Counted from the stretch's first letter, positions 46,031 through 57,960 are shown. The stretch: DNA of 64,000 nucleotides from Zanthoxylum bungeanum (GCA_019454045.1 SKCR01033655.1:246065-310064), one strand, 5' to 3'. Numbers and translations: made by a program. Notes: generated by a model from the sequence alone, not told the origin.

Positions 46031-47942
46031 TGCTAGGAAGCGGCCGCGAGTGTACAGCGGAAAAATAAAAATTATTATGCCGCTTTCCCTTTGCCCAATA
46101 CCATTTGTTTTGATTATTCTACAAGCCTAGACATGTTACTATATATTCTAAGCATAAAACTCTTAAAACATGCAAAGAACATAAACCTAAACATGCTAAC
46201 TATCATAAGAACTCTAATTAAAATAAAGAAAGAAAAAGACTTACTTGAACCAAAGACTCATCCAGTCCTCCCTCCAATCTACAAGCTTTTCTCGAACTCA
46301 GTAAGCTATTCCACATTCCAAAGAGCCACCCAAGTGTGTAGCCTCCAAAGATGCACACACCAAAGGCAAAACTCAACGGCAAGACTACGCCTAGAGTGCA
46401 CGGGTATTTTGCCATTGGTGATAGCCTAGGCAAATACCTCAAAACTTTTAACTCGAGGTTCCTCTAGTCAATTAGACTTAAGGATCATCAAAATCAGGCT
46501 TACTCTTAAACTTGAGAGTTGCTCACTTATATAAACCCAAGATATGAAAGGTTTGGTGCAAAGATTTATGAAGAATTCTTTGGGTTTATATAGTGCTCCA
46601 AAGCAATAAAATTAATTAAGAATCTGATGTGGGATAAAAGCCAATTTAATCTTAGCCATTGGATCTTAATTTAGTGATTTAATGAGATTAACCCTAATAA
46701 GAGTTTGGGCCGAATTGGAATTCAAAACAAATAACAAAAATAAAAATTACTATTCACGTGAATCATAATTTTTTTTTATCTATTTATTCCAATTCCCAAA
46801 GTGCCCTTATCGTCATTCACCAATCCCTAAGCCACTATTGAACCTCATAAATGATCTGTTCAATAATTAAACACATTGAACCATTTATGAACAATTCTTA
46901 CAGTAATCATATATGTTGTTAAATATGTATTGTGCACTGTTAACCATTGATTTCGACTTTGTTGTGTAAGACCTTTTGGGTTCCCCTCAAGTTGGTCGAA
47001 CATAAATTATCCTCCGATCAGATGGTCGTTCGATTTCAATGACCAAGGTTGACATCTAGCAAAATATCAAGGCCCCCAAATGAGAAGGAAAGATATATAT
47101 ACACACACACACACCATTTCTGTATGTGATTTACATATTTTATGGTCCATCACCTCACTATATCCCCACCTATTGACCTAGGATATGGAAAGTGTCTACC
47201 CATATGGTCAAAGGTATGATGTTGATAGTGTCATGAATCGTGCTAACCCAAGAATCTCACATTATTCTTCCACTGTGGCCACAGTCTCAAGCATTGATCA
47301 CACATATCAACTTACGAATTGGAATACTACTCTTGTAAGAAAATATTATCCGAGAGAGTGGCGATTCTCTGTTGTATCTTTACAAACTTCATGTGTTTCA
47401 ACAAATGACCCAATCATACCCTTATGACAGGATCTTTTGAACCGGAGAAAGAGAATGTCAAAGTTATTTGATCCACACATAATATTGTAAAAACCTCAAG
47501 TCTCAGGACTAGTCATATAATCGATACATGAAAGTTCTCACAGACACATGGGATAAAGACTCTATATGAAAACTTTCGGCGGTCAGTTCGATGGACACGA
47601 GTAACTTATGCATTCATGCGATACACCAAACGGATGGATCTCCGCTAGTAGCCTATGAGATCGGCTACCCCACTTAAGGGCGGATCATATCATCATGCTA
47701 GTCTCTCTGCATTGTGAACGCCCAGATTATTCACAAAACTATGACGAAGAACATTTAAGAGCAATGATTCTCACAGGGCGTGGAAGCCATCATCTTGTTA
47801 CTCTAAGGGCTTTATTACAGTGTTTGATGATTTATGTAAGACACGTATAATAAAGATTGACATTTTATTAATTAATGAAAATATTACAAATACATGTACA
47901 TATAGCCCATCCATAAGTTGGGTATAGGGCATATCCCTAACA
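46031..47942 (-). repeat. 3' LTR of Copia D
   Basis: About 1912 bp, plus-strand limits TGCTAGGAAGCGG and ATCCCTAACA. The first ~930 bp align with 52962-53893. It contains a short (AC)n run near 47100. A PPT, CAAGTGGGAGATTG on the minus strand, follows at 47943-47956. Antisense frames at 46218-46442 and 53142-53369 are shared by both LTRs but look noncoding. Confidence 0.85.
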
Positions 47943-49240
47943 ATCTCCCACTTGCACTATAGCCAACTAGTATGAATCTGGACATCATACTCTCAGGTGT
48001 GCCTATCATGCTTTTGTTGAGTCAGCCCTTTAGTCAGAGAATCTGTAAGATTATCTTCTGTGGGTTTTCTCTATAATAACTTCTTTTCTCTCAACAATCT
48101 CCCTGATGAGATGAAATCGCCTGAGTACATGCTTGGATTTCTGGTGGGACCTTGGTTCCTTTAATTGAGCAATGGCGATTGTGTTGTCACAATACATCGT
48201 GATGTCATTCTTTATTGCAGGAATCACTTTCAGTTCCGTGATGAACTTCTTTATCCAGACTGCTTCTTTATCTACCTCAGATGTTGTAATGTATTCGGCT
48301 TCAGTGGTGGAGTTCGCTGTAGTTGACTACTTTGTGCTTTTCCAACTGACAGCAACATCATTCAAAGTAAACAGATATCATGTATGAGATATGTTGTCAT
48401 CTCTATCGGTCTGAAAGCTCACATCACAGTAACCAATGACTTTCATCTCAGAACGGTCTCTGTATGTCAAAAACACATCCTTAGTTCTTCTTAGATACTT
48501 GAGGATTATTTTGACAGCTGCTCAGTGTTGCTCACCAGGATTTGCCTGATACCTGATCGTTATGCTAAGAGCATAAGAGACATCAGGTCTTGTACATAGC
48601 ATGGTGTACATGATCGATCCTATTGCTAAAGCATAAGGGATCCTACTCATACGCTCTCTATCTGAAAGAGTATGTGGACATTGCTCCTTAGATAATTTGA
48701 TTCCATTATAGGTAGGTAAATTACCTCTTCTGGAATCTTCCATTTTGAATATTTTTGAAAATTTATCAATGTACGTAGATTGAGAAAGTCTTAACAACCT
48801 CATAAACCTTCTGACTGAATAAATGTCACACATTACTTCGTCATAACTGGTGGGATTGTCATTATCAATGACCTGATCATGTTCCTCATCAATATGGAAA
48901 CCATATCTTTCAGGCTCATGTCTTTCCCTACTAGACCTTCTGAGTTCATAACCTTGTTGTTATTCCGTCGCTGCCCTTTTGAGGGGCCTGGGGTTTAGTT
49001 CTATGTTAGTTTTTTCTTCTCGTACCTCATCGAGGTCAAGTCTACTCCCACTATATTTCTTGAGAAGGAATTCATTCTCTAGAAATTTAGCATTTCGTGA
49101 GACAAATGTTCTTTGTTCATTTGGGATGTAGAACACGTATGTTCTTGATTTCAAGGCATATCCTACAAACTTACATTTAACTGCCCTATCATCCAATTTG
49201 TTAGTTTATGTGAGCTTGACATATGCGTCACATCCCCAAA
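47943..49240 (-). pseudogene. Copia D RNase H, shortened RT and integrase C-terminus
   Basis: RNase H remains at about 48000-48480 (broken). 48833-48522 reads LSQSTYIDKFSKIFKMEDS, SRIPYALAIGSIMYTMLCTR and PDVSYALSITIRYQANPG, the RT connection. 49196-48960 reads CKFVGYALKSRTYVFYIPNE and FVSRNAKFLENEF, the integrase tail and linker. Between them only about 120 bp remain, reading PERYGFHIDEEHDQ to PTSYDEVMCDIYSVR. The RT fingers and palm, including the YVDD box, are therefore deleted, which makes the element incapable of copying itself. Confidence 0.82.
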
Positions 49241-50210
49241 CTCTTTGATAACTAAGACTAGGACGTTTCCCAGACCATAACTCATATGGTGTTTGACTAA
49301 CAGTCTTGGAAGGAACTTGGTTTAGTAGTAGTGTTGCAGTTTCTAAAGCAATACCTCAAAATGAAAGAGGTAGATCCGTGTCTGGCATCATTGATCGGAC
49401 CATATCTAATAATGTATAATTTCTCTTTCGGAGACCCCATTATTCTGTGGAGTTCCCAGATGAGTCCATTGGGAAACAATGTCATTTTCTCTCAAGTAAT
49501 CTTGAAATTTGTTGCTTCAGTATTCACCACCTCGGTCAGACCTTAGTGACTTAATACTTTTATTAGGCTGGTTTTCTACTTCCGCTTTGAAGTTTTTGAA
49601 TTTCTCAAAGGCTTCAGATTTGTACCGCATAAGGTACACATACCCATATCGCGAGTGATCATTCGATAAAGGTAATGAAGTAGAAGAATCCAACTCTAGC
49701 GATGACTGACATCGGTCCCCATACATCATAGTCTATGAGTTCTAATGTCTCCGCTGCATGGGTAATTTGGACATTTTACCAAGTAAACACGACCCACAAG
49801 TTCCAAAAGGTTCAAATTTGAAGGGTTTCAAATACCCATCCTTATTTAGCTTAGTTAATCTTGTTTCATTGATATGACCTAAGCGACTGTGCCATAGAAG
49901 TGATTCATTGAGATTATTCGAGTTAACGTTGTATATATTAGAGGTTGAACATTCTTTGTTAGTTTGTAAGACATAGATACCATCATTCAAAATACCATCT
50001 CCATATTTTATTTCATTGAAATAAATAGAACATTCATTACAACTTATTAGGCATGAAAAGCCTTTATTACATAAAGAAGAAATTGAAATGATGTTCTTTA
50101 CTAGAGAATGTACATAAACACAATCTTCTAAGTCTAAAACTAAACCATTCGGCAAAACTAATGAATTAGTCCCCACGCACAATGCAGCCAGTTTTGCTCC
50201 ATTACCCATG
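49241..50210 (-). pseudogene. Copia D integrase
   Basis: 50209-49742 (155 codons) holds the gag-preintegrase/zinc domain: LLWHSRLGHINETR with the two His, and CGSCLLGKMSKLPM with the two Cys. 49729-49517 gives NDHSRYGYVYLMRYKSEAFE and RSDRGGEY, the second catalytic Asp segment. 49485-49297 covers the remainder, in other frames. Frameshifts separate the three pieces. The first catalytic Asp region near 49680 is damaged. Confidence 0.82.
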
Positions 50211-51170
50211 CGTAAGTCAACCTCCCCATGTAGAGTCTCCTACTATTTCTCAGGCTCTGCACATTATTACACAAGTGAGTCCCACAACCAGTGTCAAGCA
50301 CCCAAGTAGAAGGTTTAGATTTTTGAGAATATAGTTCAATTATATACAACATACCTGAAGCATTGGGCTTCTTGGCCTCTTGGGCTTCTCTAGCTTCCTT
50401 GGCTTTCAAGGATCTGCAGTCTTTCTTCCAATGACCCTCTTTCCACAAAAGAAACATTTCCCTTTTTCCTTTTTTCTTCTCCACCTTACCATTGGGCTTT
50501 AGGTGATCTAGAGACTTGGCCTTGCTCTTATTTTTCTTTGGGCCTCATGGCTTCAGTCCATGCCCGTAAGTATGACGGAGGTTTTAAGCTCCGGTTTCAA
50601 GTCCTTCTCTGCTTGCTTTATCAGATTGTGCAATTCTGCTAAATTAGCTTCTTTATCAAACAGATGAAACTGCATAATAAAGTTAGAGAATTCTTTTCGT
50701 AAGGACTAAAGAATTAGATCCTGACATATCTCATGATCCATGATGAACCCGAGGTTGGCAATTTTTCAATGTGGCCAATCATCTTAAGCACATGTCCACT
50801 AACAGATCATTCCTTATACATTGTTTGGAATAAGGCATATGACACTTGAAATCTCACGGTATGAATTGATGAGCATCCATATCTTCGTGAGCTTTCTGAA
50901 GTTCGTCCGATATAGAGCCAAGCATTATGCAAACTGCTTGCTCATCATCATCGACGTGTTTCTTCCAAGCATCGAATTTATTTTGGTCAGCATCTTCTGC
51001 AAGTTCAGGGGGAAACGGTCTTTCAAGAACATAGAAAATTTTTTCTTGTCATAAGATAATTTTAAGGTTTCTAAACCAGTCATTGTAGTTGTCCTCTTTG
51101 AGCTTATGCTCATCAAGGATAGAACGAAGTGATAAGCCTTACTCAATCAACTGAGACCCTGTTGTGAAGA
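50158..51170 (-). pseudogene. Copia D gag and protease
   Basis: Gag starts upstream of 51146 on the minus strand (FVLSLMSISSKRTT, LKDRFPLNLQKMLTKIN). The zinc knuckle near 50455 reads FLLWKEGHWKKDC, so one or both leading Cys are lost. It is followed by KAKEAREAQEAKKPNASGML and the aspartic protease box WVLDTGCGTHLC, with DTG intact (about 50300). Frames are broken between 50500 and 50900. Confidence 0.78.
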
Positions 51171-51179
51171 CCTTAAAGA

Positions 51180-51567
51180 GCCCTTACCCGAACTCTTCTT
51201 ACTTTACGGGGTATGAAGAGGCCTTTAACCATGCTATACCCTAGCATCCAAAATCGGGTGCGAAGAGGAAGCTTGAAACGATAGGGGTTCTTTCTTTGCG
51301 GTTAGCTCGTGAGGTGGCGTAGGTCATAATTTCTCCATCTGCCTTCGGTCCCCCAAACTGACTTACTCGTGGCAACCTTCCGGCCGCCCAACGACCTATA
51401 ACGCTAGTCACTACTCCCACTGGGGCTAGGAAGTAAGCCCCACAACCCAAAGCGGCGAAGAACAAATAGAATTTGCTACAAAAGCCGGCTAACGGGGGTA
51501 TTCCCGCGTATGAGAACATAGTAATGGAGAAGGTAATAGCCGAAATAGGATTCGTTTTGGCTATACT
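51180..51567 (-). pseudogene. nad2: NUMT: mitochondrial nad2 exon plus intron fragment
   Basis: nad2 encodes a membrane subunit of respiratory complex I. On the minus strand, 51567-51394 reads KTNPISAITFSIT, MFSYAGIPPLAGFCSKFYLF and GCGAYFLAPVGVVTSVIG, the well-known plant mitochondrial NAD2 sequence. It then runs into RWAAGRLPRVSQFGG, where the normal protein reads differently; this is what the start of the following group II intron gives. The intron-like sequence continues left to about 51180. Unspliced intron and genomic-type codons point to direct DNA transfer from the mitochondrion, not an RNA copy. It lies between Copia D gag and the Copia D leader, so it integrated into that element. 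It is markedly GC-richer than its surroundings and has no nuclear start or targeting signal. Confidence 0.9.
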
Positions 51568-52129
51568 CTATTTTCCATTTGAATGTTTGTGAAATATTTT
51601 AACCCATCTGTTAAGAGAGAATGTTAAAATTAGGAATATGTTTTCAGTAATGTTTCATAATAACATTGGCTTTTAATATTATGAATTTGCTCTCACTCAA
51701 TTGTTTTAAAATTTTAAGCAAATCGCATCAACCCTAATATGATGGATTTCTGGTGGTTAGGATCCCATTATCATCATTTCATAACTCCGACTAGGGCCGA
51801 TCATTATAAAATACGATAATTAGATAGGTTCCTAACTAATTTATGATATAAATCACAATTCCTTGATCATTGGGTTGGGCAATCAAACATGTTATAGCTT
51901 ATGCTAGTCCTTGTGGACACCTAATATTTACCACTAAGTTATAAGATCACGCCTAAGGGTCGCTGCGTCTTATGACTCAGAAAAGTTAAACCATTGTCAA
52001 TAGTATGATTTAGGGGCAAATTGGTATTGGCCAGTCTGGTAAAGCCTAGTCCTGCCAATACAGTTTAAGACCTTTGGGTCTATACTTTACAATGGGAGGT
52101 AAATTTTAGACTTGAATTACTATTAAGGA
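51568..52129 (-). other. Unassigned noncoding segment in the Copia D leader
   Basis: AT-rich, no frame. It may be the far part of the same Tat-like leader fragment seen next to it, but I could align only the adjoining block. Confidence 0.4.
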
Positions 52130-52440
52130 TTTTAGCAATTTTAAGTGAATAACTGTCAAGTGGATTCCTCCATTGAAAATTCCCCAGAGGGAAGGTAGAG
52201 CGAACTCACTTAAATACCCTTACCTCTTAGGCTCTTATCGCCTTGGTGACAGGAATAAACAATAGATCCTCCAAATTAGTCTAACCCTTTAAATATGCTT
52301 TAAGGTAAGCTTTGAGTAAATGATTATCTAGATGTCTTCACAGCTTTTCCTTTTTTCTATAAAAAGGTAATAAGTGAAGGAAGACACCAAATCATTATCT
52401 AACTCTAGTAATACCTTTGGTTAAATTAACTTTAGTTTGG
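52130..52440 (-). repeat. Tat-like leader fragment, reversed
   Basis: Reverse complement resembles 4050-4340: shared strings include CCTCTTAGGCTCTTATCGC, GACAGGAATAAACAA, CACAGCTTTTCC and GAAGGAAGACACC. It shows that a relative of the Tat-like element, in minus orientation, is also present here. Confidence 0.7.
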
Positions 52441-52944
52441 AAAATTTTATTAACGCATTGGTCCCACCCCACTTGTATCTTTTATAATGTCTTTTATTAT
52501 AAACAAGTGATTATATTTATTAGCCTTAAAGGTAATAAATCTCTAAGTTCATCACGGAATAATTACTTAGCTAAGGGACAAGCAATATATTTTCTATTTC
52601 TTAGAAAGTCCCTAGATGCTTGCACCCTAAAATAATCATGCCAATTCTAATCATATATAGAATCATCAAGCATATGAGTTTTAATATGTTGGAATTATTT
52701 TAGGCATTAAATAACTTTGATTAATATTTAATTATGATATTGCTTTTTATTTTATTCAAATAAATCCACTATTCTTGTTTTTCTGCAGACACGTAAATTT
52801 TGAATGCAATTTCACAATTCAAATCTTAACCAAATCATGTAAAAATTGTGCCTAAAATTACATTCAGGGTATTAGCTTTCCAACGAGCTTTTAAACACCC
52901 AATTTCGAGTTCAAATGAGTGAGAACTAATCAAAACAAAAACGG
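52441..52944 (-). other. Copia D leader
   Basis: AT-rich noncoding sequence adjoining the primer site; from about 52790 it carries no stop-free coding and looks like an ordinary Copia leader. Confidence 0.4.
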
Positions 52945-52958
52945 CACTCTGATAACAT
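52945..52958 (-). other. Primer binding site of Copia D
   Basis: TGTTATCAGAGTGCC on the minus strand, a diverged TGGTATCAGAGC next to the 5' LTR. Confidence 0.65.
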
Positions 52959-52961
52959 TAT

Positions 52962-53893
52962 TGGGAGCAACAGTGAGTGCGCAGCGGAAAAATAAAAATT
53001 ATTATGCCACTTTCCCTTTGCCCAAGACCCATTTGTTTTGATTATTCAACAAACCTAAGCATGTTACTAGATATTCTAAGCATAAAACTCTTAAAACATG
53101 CAAAGAACATAAACCTAAACATGCTAACTATCATAAGAACTCTAATTAAAATATGAAAGAAAAAGACATACTTGAACCGAAGACTCCTCCAGTCCTCCCA
53201 CTAATCTACAAGCTTTTCTTGAACTCAGGAAGCATATCCACGTTCCAAAGAGCCACCCAAGTGTGTCGCCTCCAAAGATGCACACACCAAAGCCAAAACT
53301 CAACGGCAAGACTACGCCTAGAGTGCACGGGTATTTTGCCCTTGGTGCTAGCCTAGGCAAATACCTCAAAACTTTTAACTCGAGGTTCCTCTAGTCAATT
53401 AGACTTAAGGACCCTCAAAATTAGTGATTTACTCTTAAACTTTAGAGTTGCTCACTTATATAAACTCAAGATATAAAAGGTTTGGTGCAAAGATTTGTGA
53501 AGAATTCTTGGGGTTTATATAGTGCTCCAAAGACAACAAAATTAATTAAGAATCCGATGTGGGATAAAATCCAATTTAATCTTAGTCATTGGATCTTAAT
53601 TTAGTGATTTAATGAGATTATAAAACCCTAATCAGTGTTTGGGACGAACTGGAATTCAAAACAAATAACCAAAAAAAAAAATTTTACTATTCACAAATTA
53701 CTATTCACACATTACTATTTACATGAATAGTAATTTTTTAATCTATTTATTCCAATTCCCAAAGTGCCACTGTCGTGATTCACCAATCTCTAAGCCACTA
53801 TTGAACCTCATAAATGATATGTTCAATAATTAAATATATTGAACCATTTATGAACAATTCTTACAGCAATCATATATGCTTTAAATATGTACT
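52962..53893 (-). repeat. 5' LTR of Copia D, interrupted
   Basis: Aligns with the first ~930 bp of 46031-47942, for example GCAGCGGAAAAATAAAAATT near 52981. It stops at ATATGCTTTAAATATGTAC, where the Tat-like LTR starts. The remaining ~1 kb would lie beyond the nested elements, outside the window. Confidence 0.8.
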
Positions 53894-54489
53894 TGTAGGC
53901 ATTGCATTTTTTGCATATAAGTCCCGATGATGAGTCTCACATAGAAACACCACCTCTTAAGTTATGGAAGCCGCGGGAAACGGACGTCGGAATGGAAGAG
54001 TCAAGAATTGACATTTTTGTTAGATTTAATTCGCTGGATTAGCTTTGGGTTCGCTTGTTGGACCTCTATTTTAAAATACATCCTTAGCCTAAACCTCCGC
54101 GAGACACACACTAAGCCCACTAAAACAAGCCAAGACCACACCCAAGGAGTCCATTCACGCCCATCACCTTCCAAATTAATAAAATAACATATTAAACACA
54201 TGCTAAAATCAAGACAAATCCTCTTCCCTAATTAAAAGATACAAATCAAATCCCATCAAATACTTTCCTAATCCACTTAAATTACATTCCCTAATTAAAA
54301 GATACAAACCAAATCATATCCCTAACTAAAAAAGAATAAATCAAATTAAATCAAATCACTTCCATAATTTAAAGATTTTTCCTTATCACAAAATAATTAA
54401 AAATATCTCTCATTAATTACACAAATCCTTTTCTTTTCAAACAAGGATAGCCTCCATCCCTTTCCCTATAAAAAGAACCCTCCACCAAC
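53894..54489 (+). repeat. LTR copy 3 of the Tat-like family, cut by Copia C
   Basis: Starts TGTAGGCATTGC within the Copia D 5' LTR and follows the family to just past its TATA box (TATAAAAA, 54477-54484), where Copia C is inserted. The clean start within another element fixes the 5' end of this LTR family. Confidence 0.75.
54477..54484 (+). promoter_or_regulatory. TATA box of LTR copy 3
   Basis: TATAAAAA within CCCTATAAAAAGAACCC; Copia C begins at 54490, only five bases after it. Confidence 0.55.
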
Positions 54490-56401
54490 TGTTGGGTTTC
54501 TAGATTTAGTCCTAAGATCAAAAAAGCATAAAATATTAATGAATAATAAATAAGAGTGGCGGAACACACTTACATTGATCGGTTTATGGATGCGTCAAAC
54601 AAAAAAAATGCTCCTCCAAGAGTCTTTGAGATTCGACCAAGATGAAGAATTCCTAGCTCCAAGCTTTTGAAAAATTCCAAGCTCTCAAGTTGGTTTCCCT
54701 AACACCTTGTAATGATTCCTTGAGAGTGTGTGCTAGCACTCAAAAAAATTGCCACAATTTTTGGTCTTGTTCTTGCTTAGTTTCGGCCATGATGAAGAAC
54801 AAAGGGAAGAGGAAAATGCTTCATCAAATTCGGCCAACAAGAGAGAGAAATTAAGTTGTGTAAATGATTTCAAAAATCAAATATTTGATATACCAAATTT
54901 TGGTTTGGTAAAATTCAATCAAGGCTTGACTTTGGAGTTTATATCAAGCGTCCACCAACTCCACCACAATAAAGCTACTTTAAAGTGACAAGTGATGTGA
55001 CACTTGATGTGACATGTGGGCCCCACTCGATTCCGAATGTGAGTGGGCCCGCAAACACTCCTGGGCTCGGGTTCGCTAATTCCAAATTAATGAACTTCCG
55101 TCACGATGTAATTAAATCGAATTTAATTAAATAATTATGCCTAGTAAAATTACTATTCACGTCACTAACGAATTAATTCTAAAATAACTCATTTTCCCGA
55201 ATTAAAATCTAATTTTAATTCCACATAGAAATCTAATTTCGTTTAATATATCAAATATATTATTTTATCGATTAATTCCAAATTAATCTTTCTCTCTCTT
55301 TAAATAGTACTTTATCCAAGATAAAGTCTCTCCGCAATTAATCTCAGATTAATTAAGCTCGAATCATACGTCATCGGTGAATCTTCGGGAAGCGACCCAA
55401 GAGATCCCTGGATATGTTGGCAGTAAATCTGGTCATCGGACTATCCGAACACGTACGTACCTAGTACTACGTTTTTACCAATTTACGAGACAAGGTTGGT
55501 TTCTAGTAAAGCGCCATGCCTACCCAATTCTCTAGAAATATTCTTAATGGAATATACGATCTATATCAGGCATAGTATACTGTAGTATTGCGTATTGTGA
55601 TCCAGTATCGGATGTTCACGTGCAAGGCCTGGGGCTGGAATAGTGTATGCCCCGTACGAAGCACATATCAGATATCAAGCAACTAGTCTCTTTGAATCGA
55701 ATAATCCTGACCTTGTCATATTATCCCGATGGTTGCAACACAATAGAGGACTAGTTTCGAATCCCTGCGTGATCATCATCTCCATATGTCTGAAGTGATA
55801 CTTCCTTCTTGACATCACATCCAATACACTACGATTCTTAATAAACCCAGAAGAGGCATACACAGAACCTATTAAAGTCCTGGACGACCAAAACCAAAGC
55901 ATATCGATTGTCGCAAGTACTAGCGATGTAAGTCTCAGGTTAAGACCAAATACACCGACCTTGAAGCGGACTCCCATAGACACATATACATACTACCAAT
56001 GGGATTCCGCGGGGTCTATCCAGAGCGAAGCTGTTTTCCGTACCATCGGTAAAACACAACCTCTTATCGCACTTGCATAAGTATCCAATACTTAAATATA
56101 TGAGAACTATGCAGTTATGCCCTCACAACTTGTGCAAGTGCAATACTAGTCTATTCTGCATTATCGATGTCCAATCTCGATAATCTATGACTAGGGATAT
56201 TTAATGATTAAACCTTTATGGATTGATACTGTCTCATATCATCTCAATCCGGAACTAATCATAAGGACTTTTACCATTTATATATCAAAGTAAATAAATT
56301 ACAAAACGGTAAAAGGCAATTTCATTACTACATAGTTAATTTTGTACAAAAACACAATGTCTTTTACAAACAGTGACGCTATGGGTCATAACTGTCCAAC
56401 A
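54490..56401 (-). repeat. 3' LTR of Copia C
   Basis: 1912 bp, plus-strand limits TGTTGGGTTTCTAGA and GTCCAACA. The plus-strand frame at 54749-54988, shared with 62854-63075, is antisense and probably noncoding. The sense LTR ORF is at 55675-55983. Confidence 0.9.
55675..55983 (-). CDS. Small conserved ORF in the Copia C 3' LTR
   Basis: 102 codons, begins MSMGVRFKVGVFGLNLRLTS and resembles the Copia A ORF to its end (RKYHFRHMEMMITQGF, then NHRDNMTRS). Longest member of the set. No domain recognised; it sits in the LTR and has no known role. Confidence 0.25.
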   Translation of the reverse strand: MSMGVRFKVGVFGLNLRLTSLVLATIDMLWFWSSRTLIGSVYASSGFIKNRSVLDVMSRRKYHFRHMEMMITQGFETSPLLCCNHRDNMTRSGLFDSKRLVA

Positions 56402-56402
56402 A

Positions 56403-56415
56403 TCTCCCACTTGGC
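56403..56415 (-). other. Polypurine tract of Copia C
   Basis: CCAAGTGGGAGAT on the minus strand, two bases before the 3' LTR. Confidence 0.85.
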
Positions 56416-56619
56416 CTATAGCCAGTCACTCAAGCATCTAATACCTGAACTATGTACATGTCGCTCAAACTTTTACTGAGGAATAGCTTTTGTCAGCGGA
56501 TCTGCCATATTTTCATCTGATGCGACCTTCTCGACCTTCACATCACCACGATGTATGATCTCATGAATCAGATGGAAACATCGAAGAAAATGCTTGGATC
56601 GTTGATGAGACCGCAGTTT

Positions 56620-57342
56620 CCTAGCCTGCGCTATAGCCCCGTTATTGTCACAATATAATGGAATGAGCTCAGCTGCTAACAGAACTACTCCTAATCCAAT
56701 TAGGAGTTTTCAGATCCAAACTGCCTCTTTTGCTGCTTCAGCTGCAGCAATATACTCCGCTTCTGTTGTTGAATCGGCAACAGTCTCTTGCTTGGAAGAT
56801 TTCCAGCTTACTACTCCGTTATTCAAACAAAATATGTACCCGAATTGTAACTTGTAGTCGTCTTTGTCGGTTTGGAAACTTGCATCGGTATAACCAGTTA
56901 CCTCAAGTTCTCCATCTCCATAGATTAAGAAAGCATCCTTAGTTAGTCTACAATACTTAAGGATATTCTTAACCGCCATCCAGTGACCTTCACCTGGATC
57001 GGTCTGATAGCGACTACATATGCTCAAAGCATAGGAGACATTAGGTTGCGTACATATCATGGCATACATGATCGATCCGACTGTCGAGGTGAACGATATC
57101 CGACTCATGCTGTCTCTCTCATCTTGAGTTTTAGGACACATGTCCTTAGATAGATAGACGCCATGTGACACTAGCAACAGTCCCTTCTTGGACTGATCCA
57201 TGTTGAATCTCTTTAACACTTTGTCAATGTAAGTACTCTGGGAGAGTCCAAGTAGCTTTCTAGATCTATCCCGGTAGATCTTTATTCCCAGAATAAAGGC
57301 TGCTTCTCTCAGATCTTTCATGGAGAATTCAATGAAAGCCAA
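56620..57342 (-). pseudogene. Copia C RNase H and RT connection
   Basis: The frame 57342-56710 (210 codons) reads MKDLREAAFILGIKIYRDRS, LSQSTYIDKVLKRFNMDQS, a SRISFTSTVGSIMYAMICTQ connection, VKNILKYCRLTKDAF, then RNase H with YTDASFQTDKDDYK, GVVSWKSSKQETVADSTTEA and EYIAAAEAAKEAVWI. Catalytic acidic residues of RNase H (the TDA Asp, TEAEY Glu) are present. The C-terminal third (about 56430-56710) is out of frame. It shares a frame with integrase but is separated by the shifted RT core. Confidence 0.88.
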
Positions 57343-57960
57343 GCTTTCACCGACGTTAACATGGGAATGTCATTGCCAATAAGAAATACATCGTCAACAT
57401 AAAGGACAATTAAAGTCAGTGTTCTCCCACTAACCTTCTTATATACACAAGGATCATCTTCGTTTTGAATGAAATCATGTTCTCTTATGATCTCGTCAAA
57501 ATGTTGGTTCCATGACCGTGATGCTTGCTTCAATCCATAAATGGATCGATTTAACTTACAAACCTTGTTTGCTAGTCTAGGCACGTTAAAATCGTCAGGC
57601 TGCTGCATGTAAACATCCTCCAAAAGGTTTCCGTTAAGGAAAGCGGTTTTACCGTCCATCTGCCATATCTTGTAATCGAAATATACAGCAATAGCAAACA
57701 TTATCCGAATATTTAATCATGGCAACGGGTGATAAAGTTTCATCGTAATCGACACCATGTCGTTGACGATACCCCTTCGCTACAAGCCTAGCTTTGTACG
57801 TTTGTACGTTGCCATCCATGTCAGTCTTCTTCTTGAAGATCCATTTGCAACCAATAGGCTTTACGCCTTCTGGTGCATTAAATAGTGTCCAAACTTGGTT
57901 AGTGTACATGGAATCCATTTCGGACTTCATGGCTTCTTTCCATAAAGCGGAATCGATATC
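57318..57960 (-). pseudogene. Copia C reverse transcriptase
   Basis: Two frames. 57930-57649 reads MKSEMDSMYTNQVWTLFNAP, IGCKWIFKKKTDMDGNV and YKARLVAKGYRQRHGVDYDE (RVT_2 N-terminus). 57701-57318 reads QMDGKTAFLNGNLLEDVYMQ, LNRSIYGLKQASRSWNQHFD and CVYKKVSGRTLTLIVLYVDD. The catalytic YVDD is intact, while the first Asp motif reads QMDGKTAF instead of the usual QMDVKTAF. One frameshift lies near 57700 and another near 57330, so only two small repairs separate it from an open frame. Confidence 0.9.

Larger units (their letters stand above)
46031..53893 (-). mobile_element. Copia D: Angela-like Ty1/Copia element, internally deleted
   Basis: Minus orientation. It has a complete 3' LTR at the left, then RNase H, a shortened RT, integrase, protease, gag, a composite leader and a 5' LTR interrupted at 53894. 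The LTR start on the minus strand, TGTTAGGGATATGCCC, resembles Angela elements. The leader region contains a mitochondrial fragment and a Tat-like block, so D has collected later insertions. Confidence 0.85.

Noticed and set aside
46091..46442. ORFs on both strands in the Copia D LTR, repeated at 53142-53369
   Set aside because: Shared only because the two LTRs are homologous; antisense and sense frames are equally open and lack domains.
51241..51519. Functional nuclear gene for a complex I subunit
   Set aside because: Only a fragment of nad2 with intron sequence, no targeting peptide and no complete frame; treated as mitochondrial DNA insertion.
54749..54988. 79-codon ORF shared with 62854-63075
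   Set aside because: Antisense strand of the Copia C LTRs; not kept in Copia A or B LTRs.
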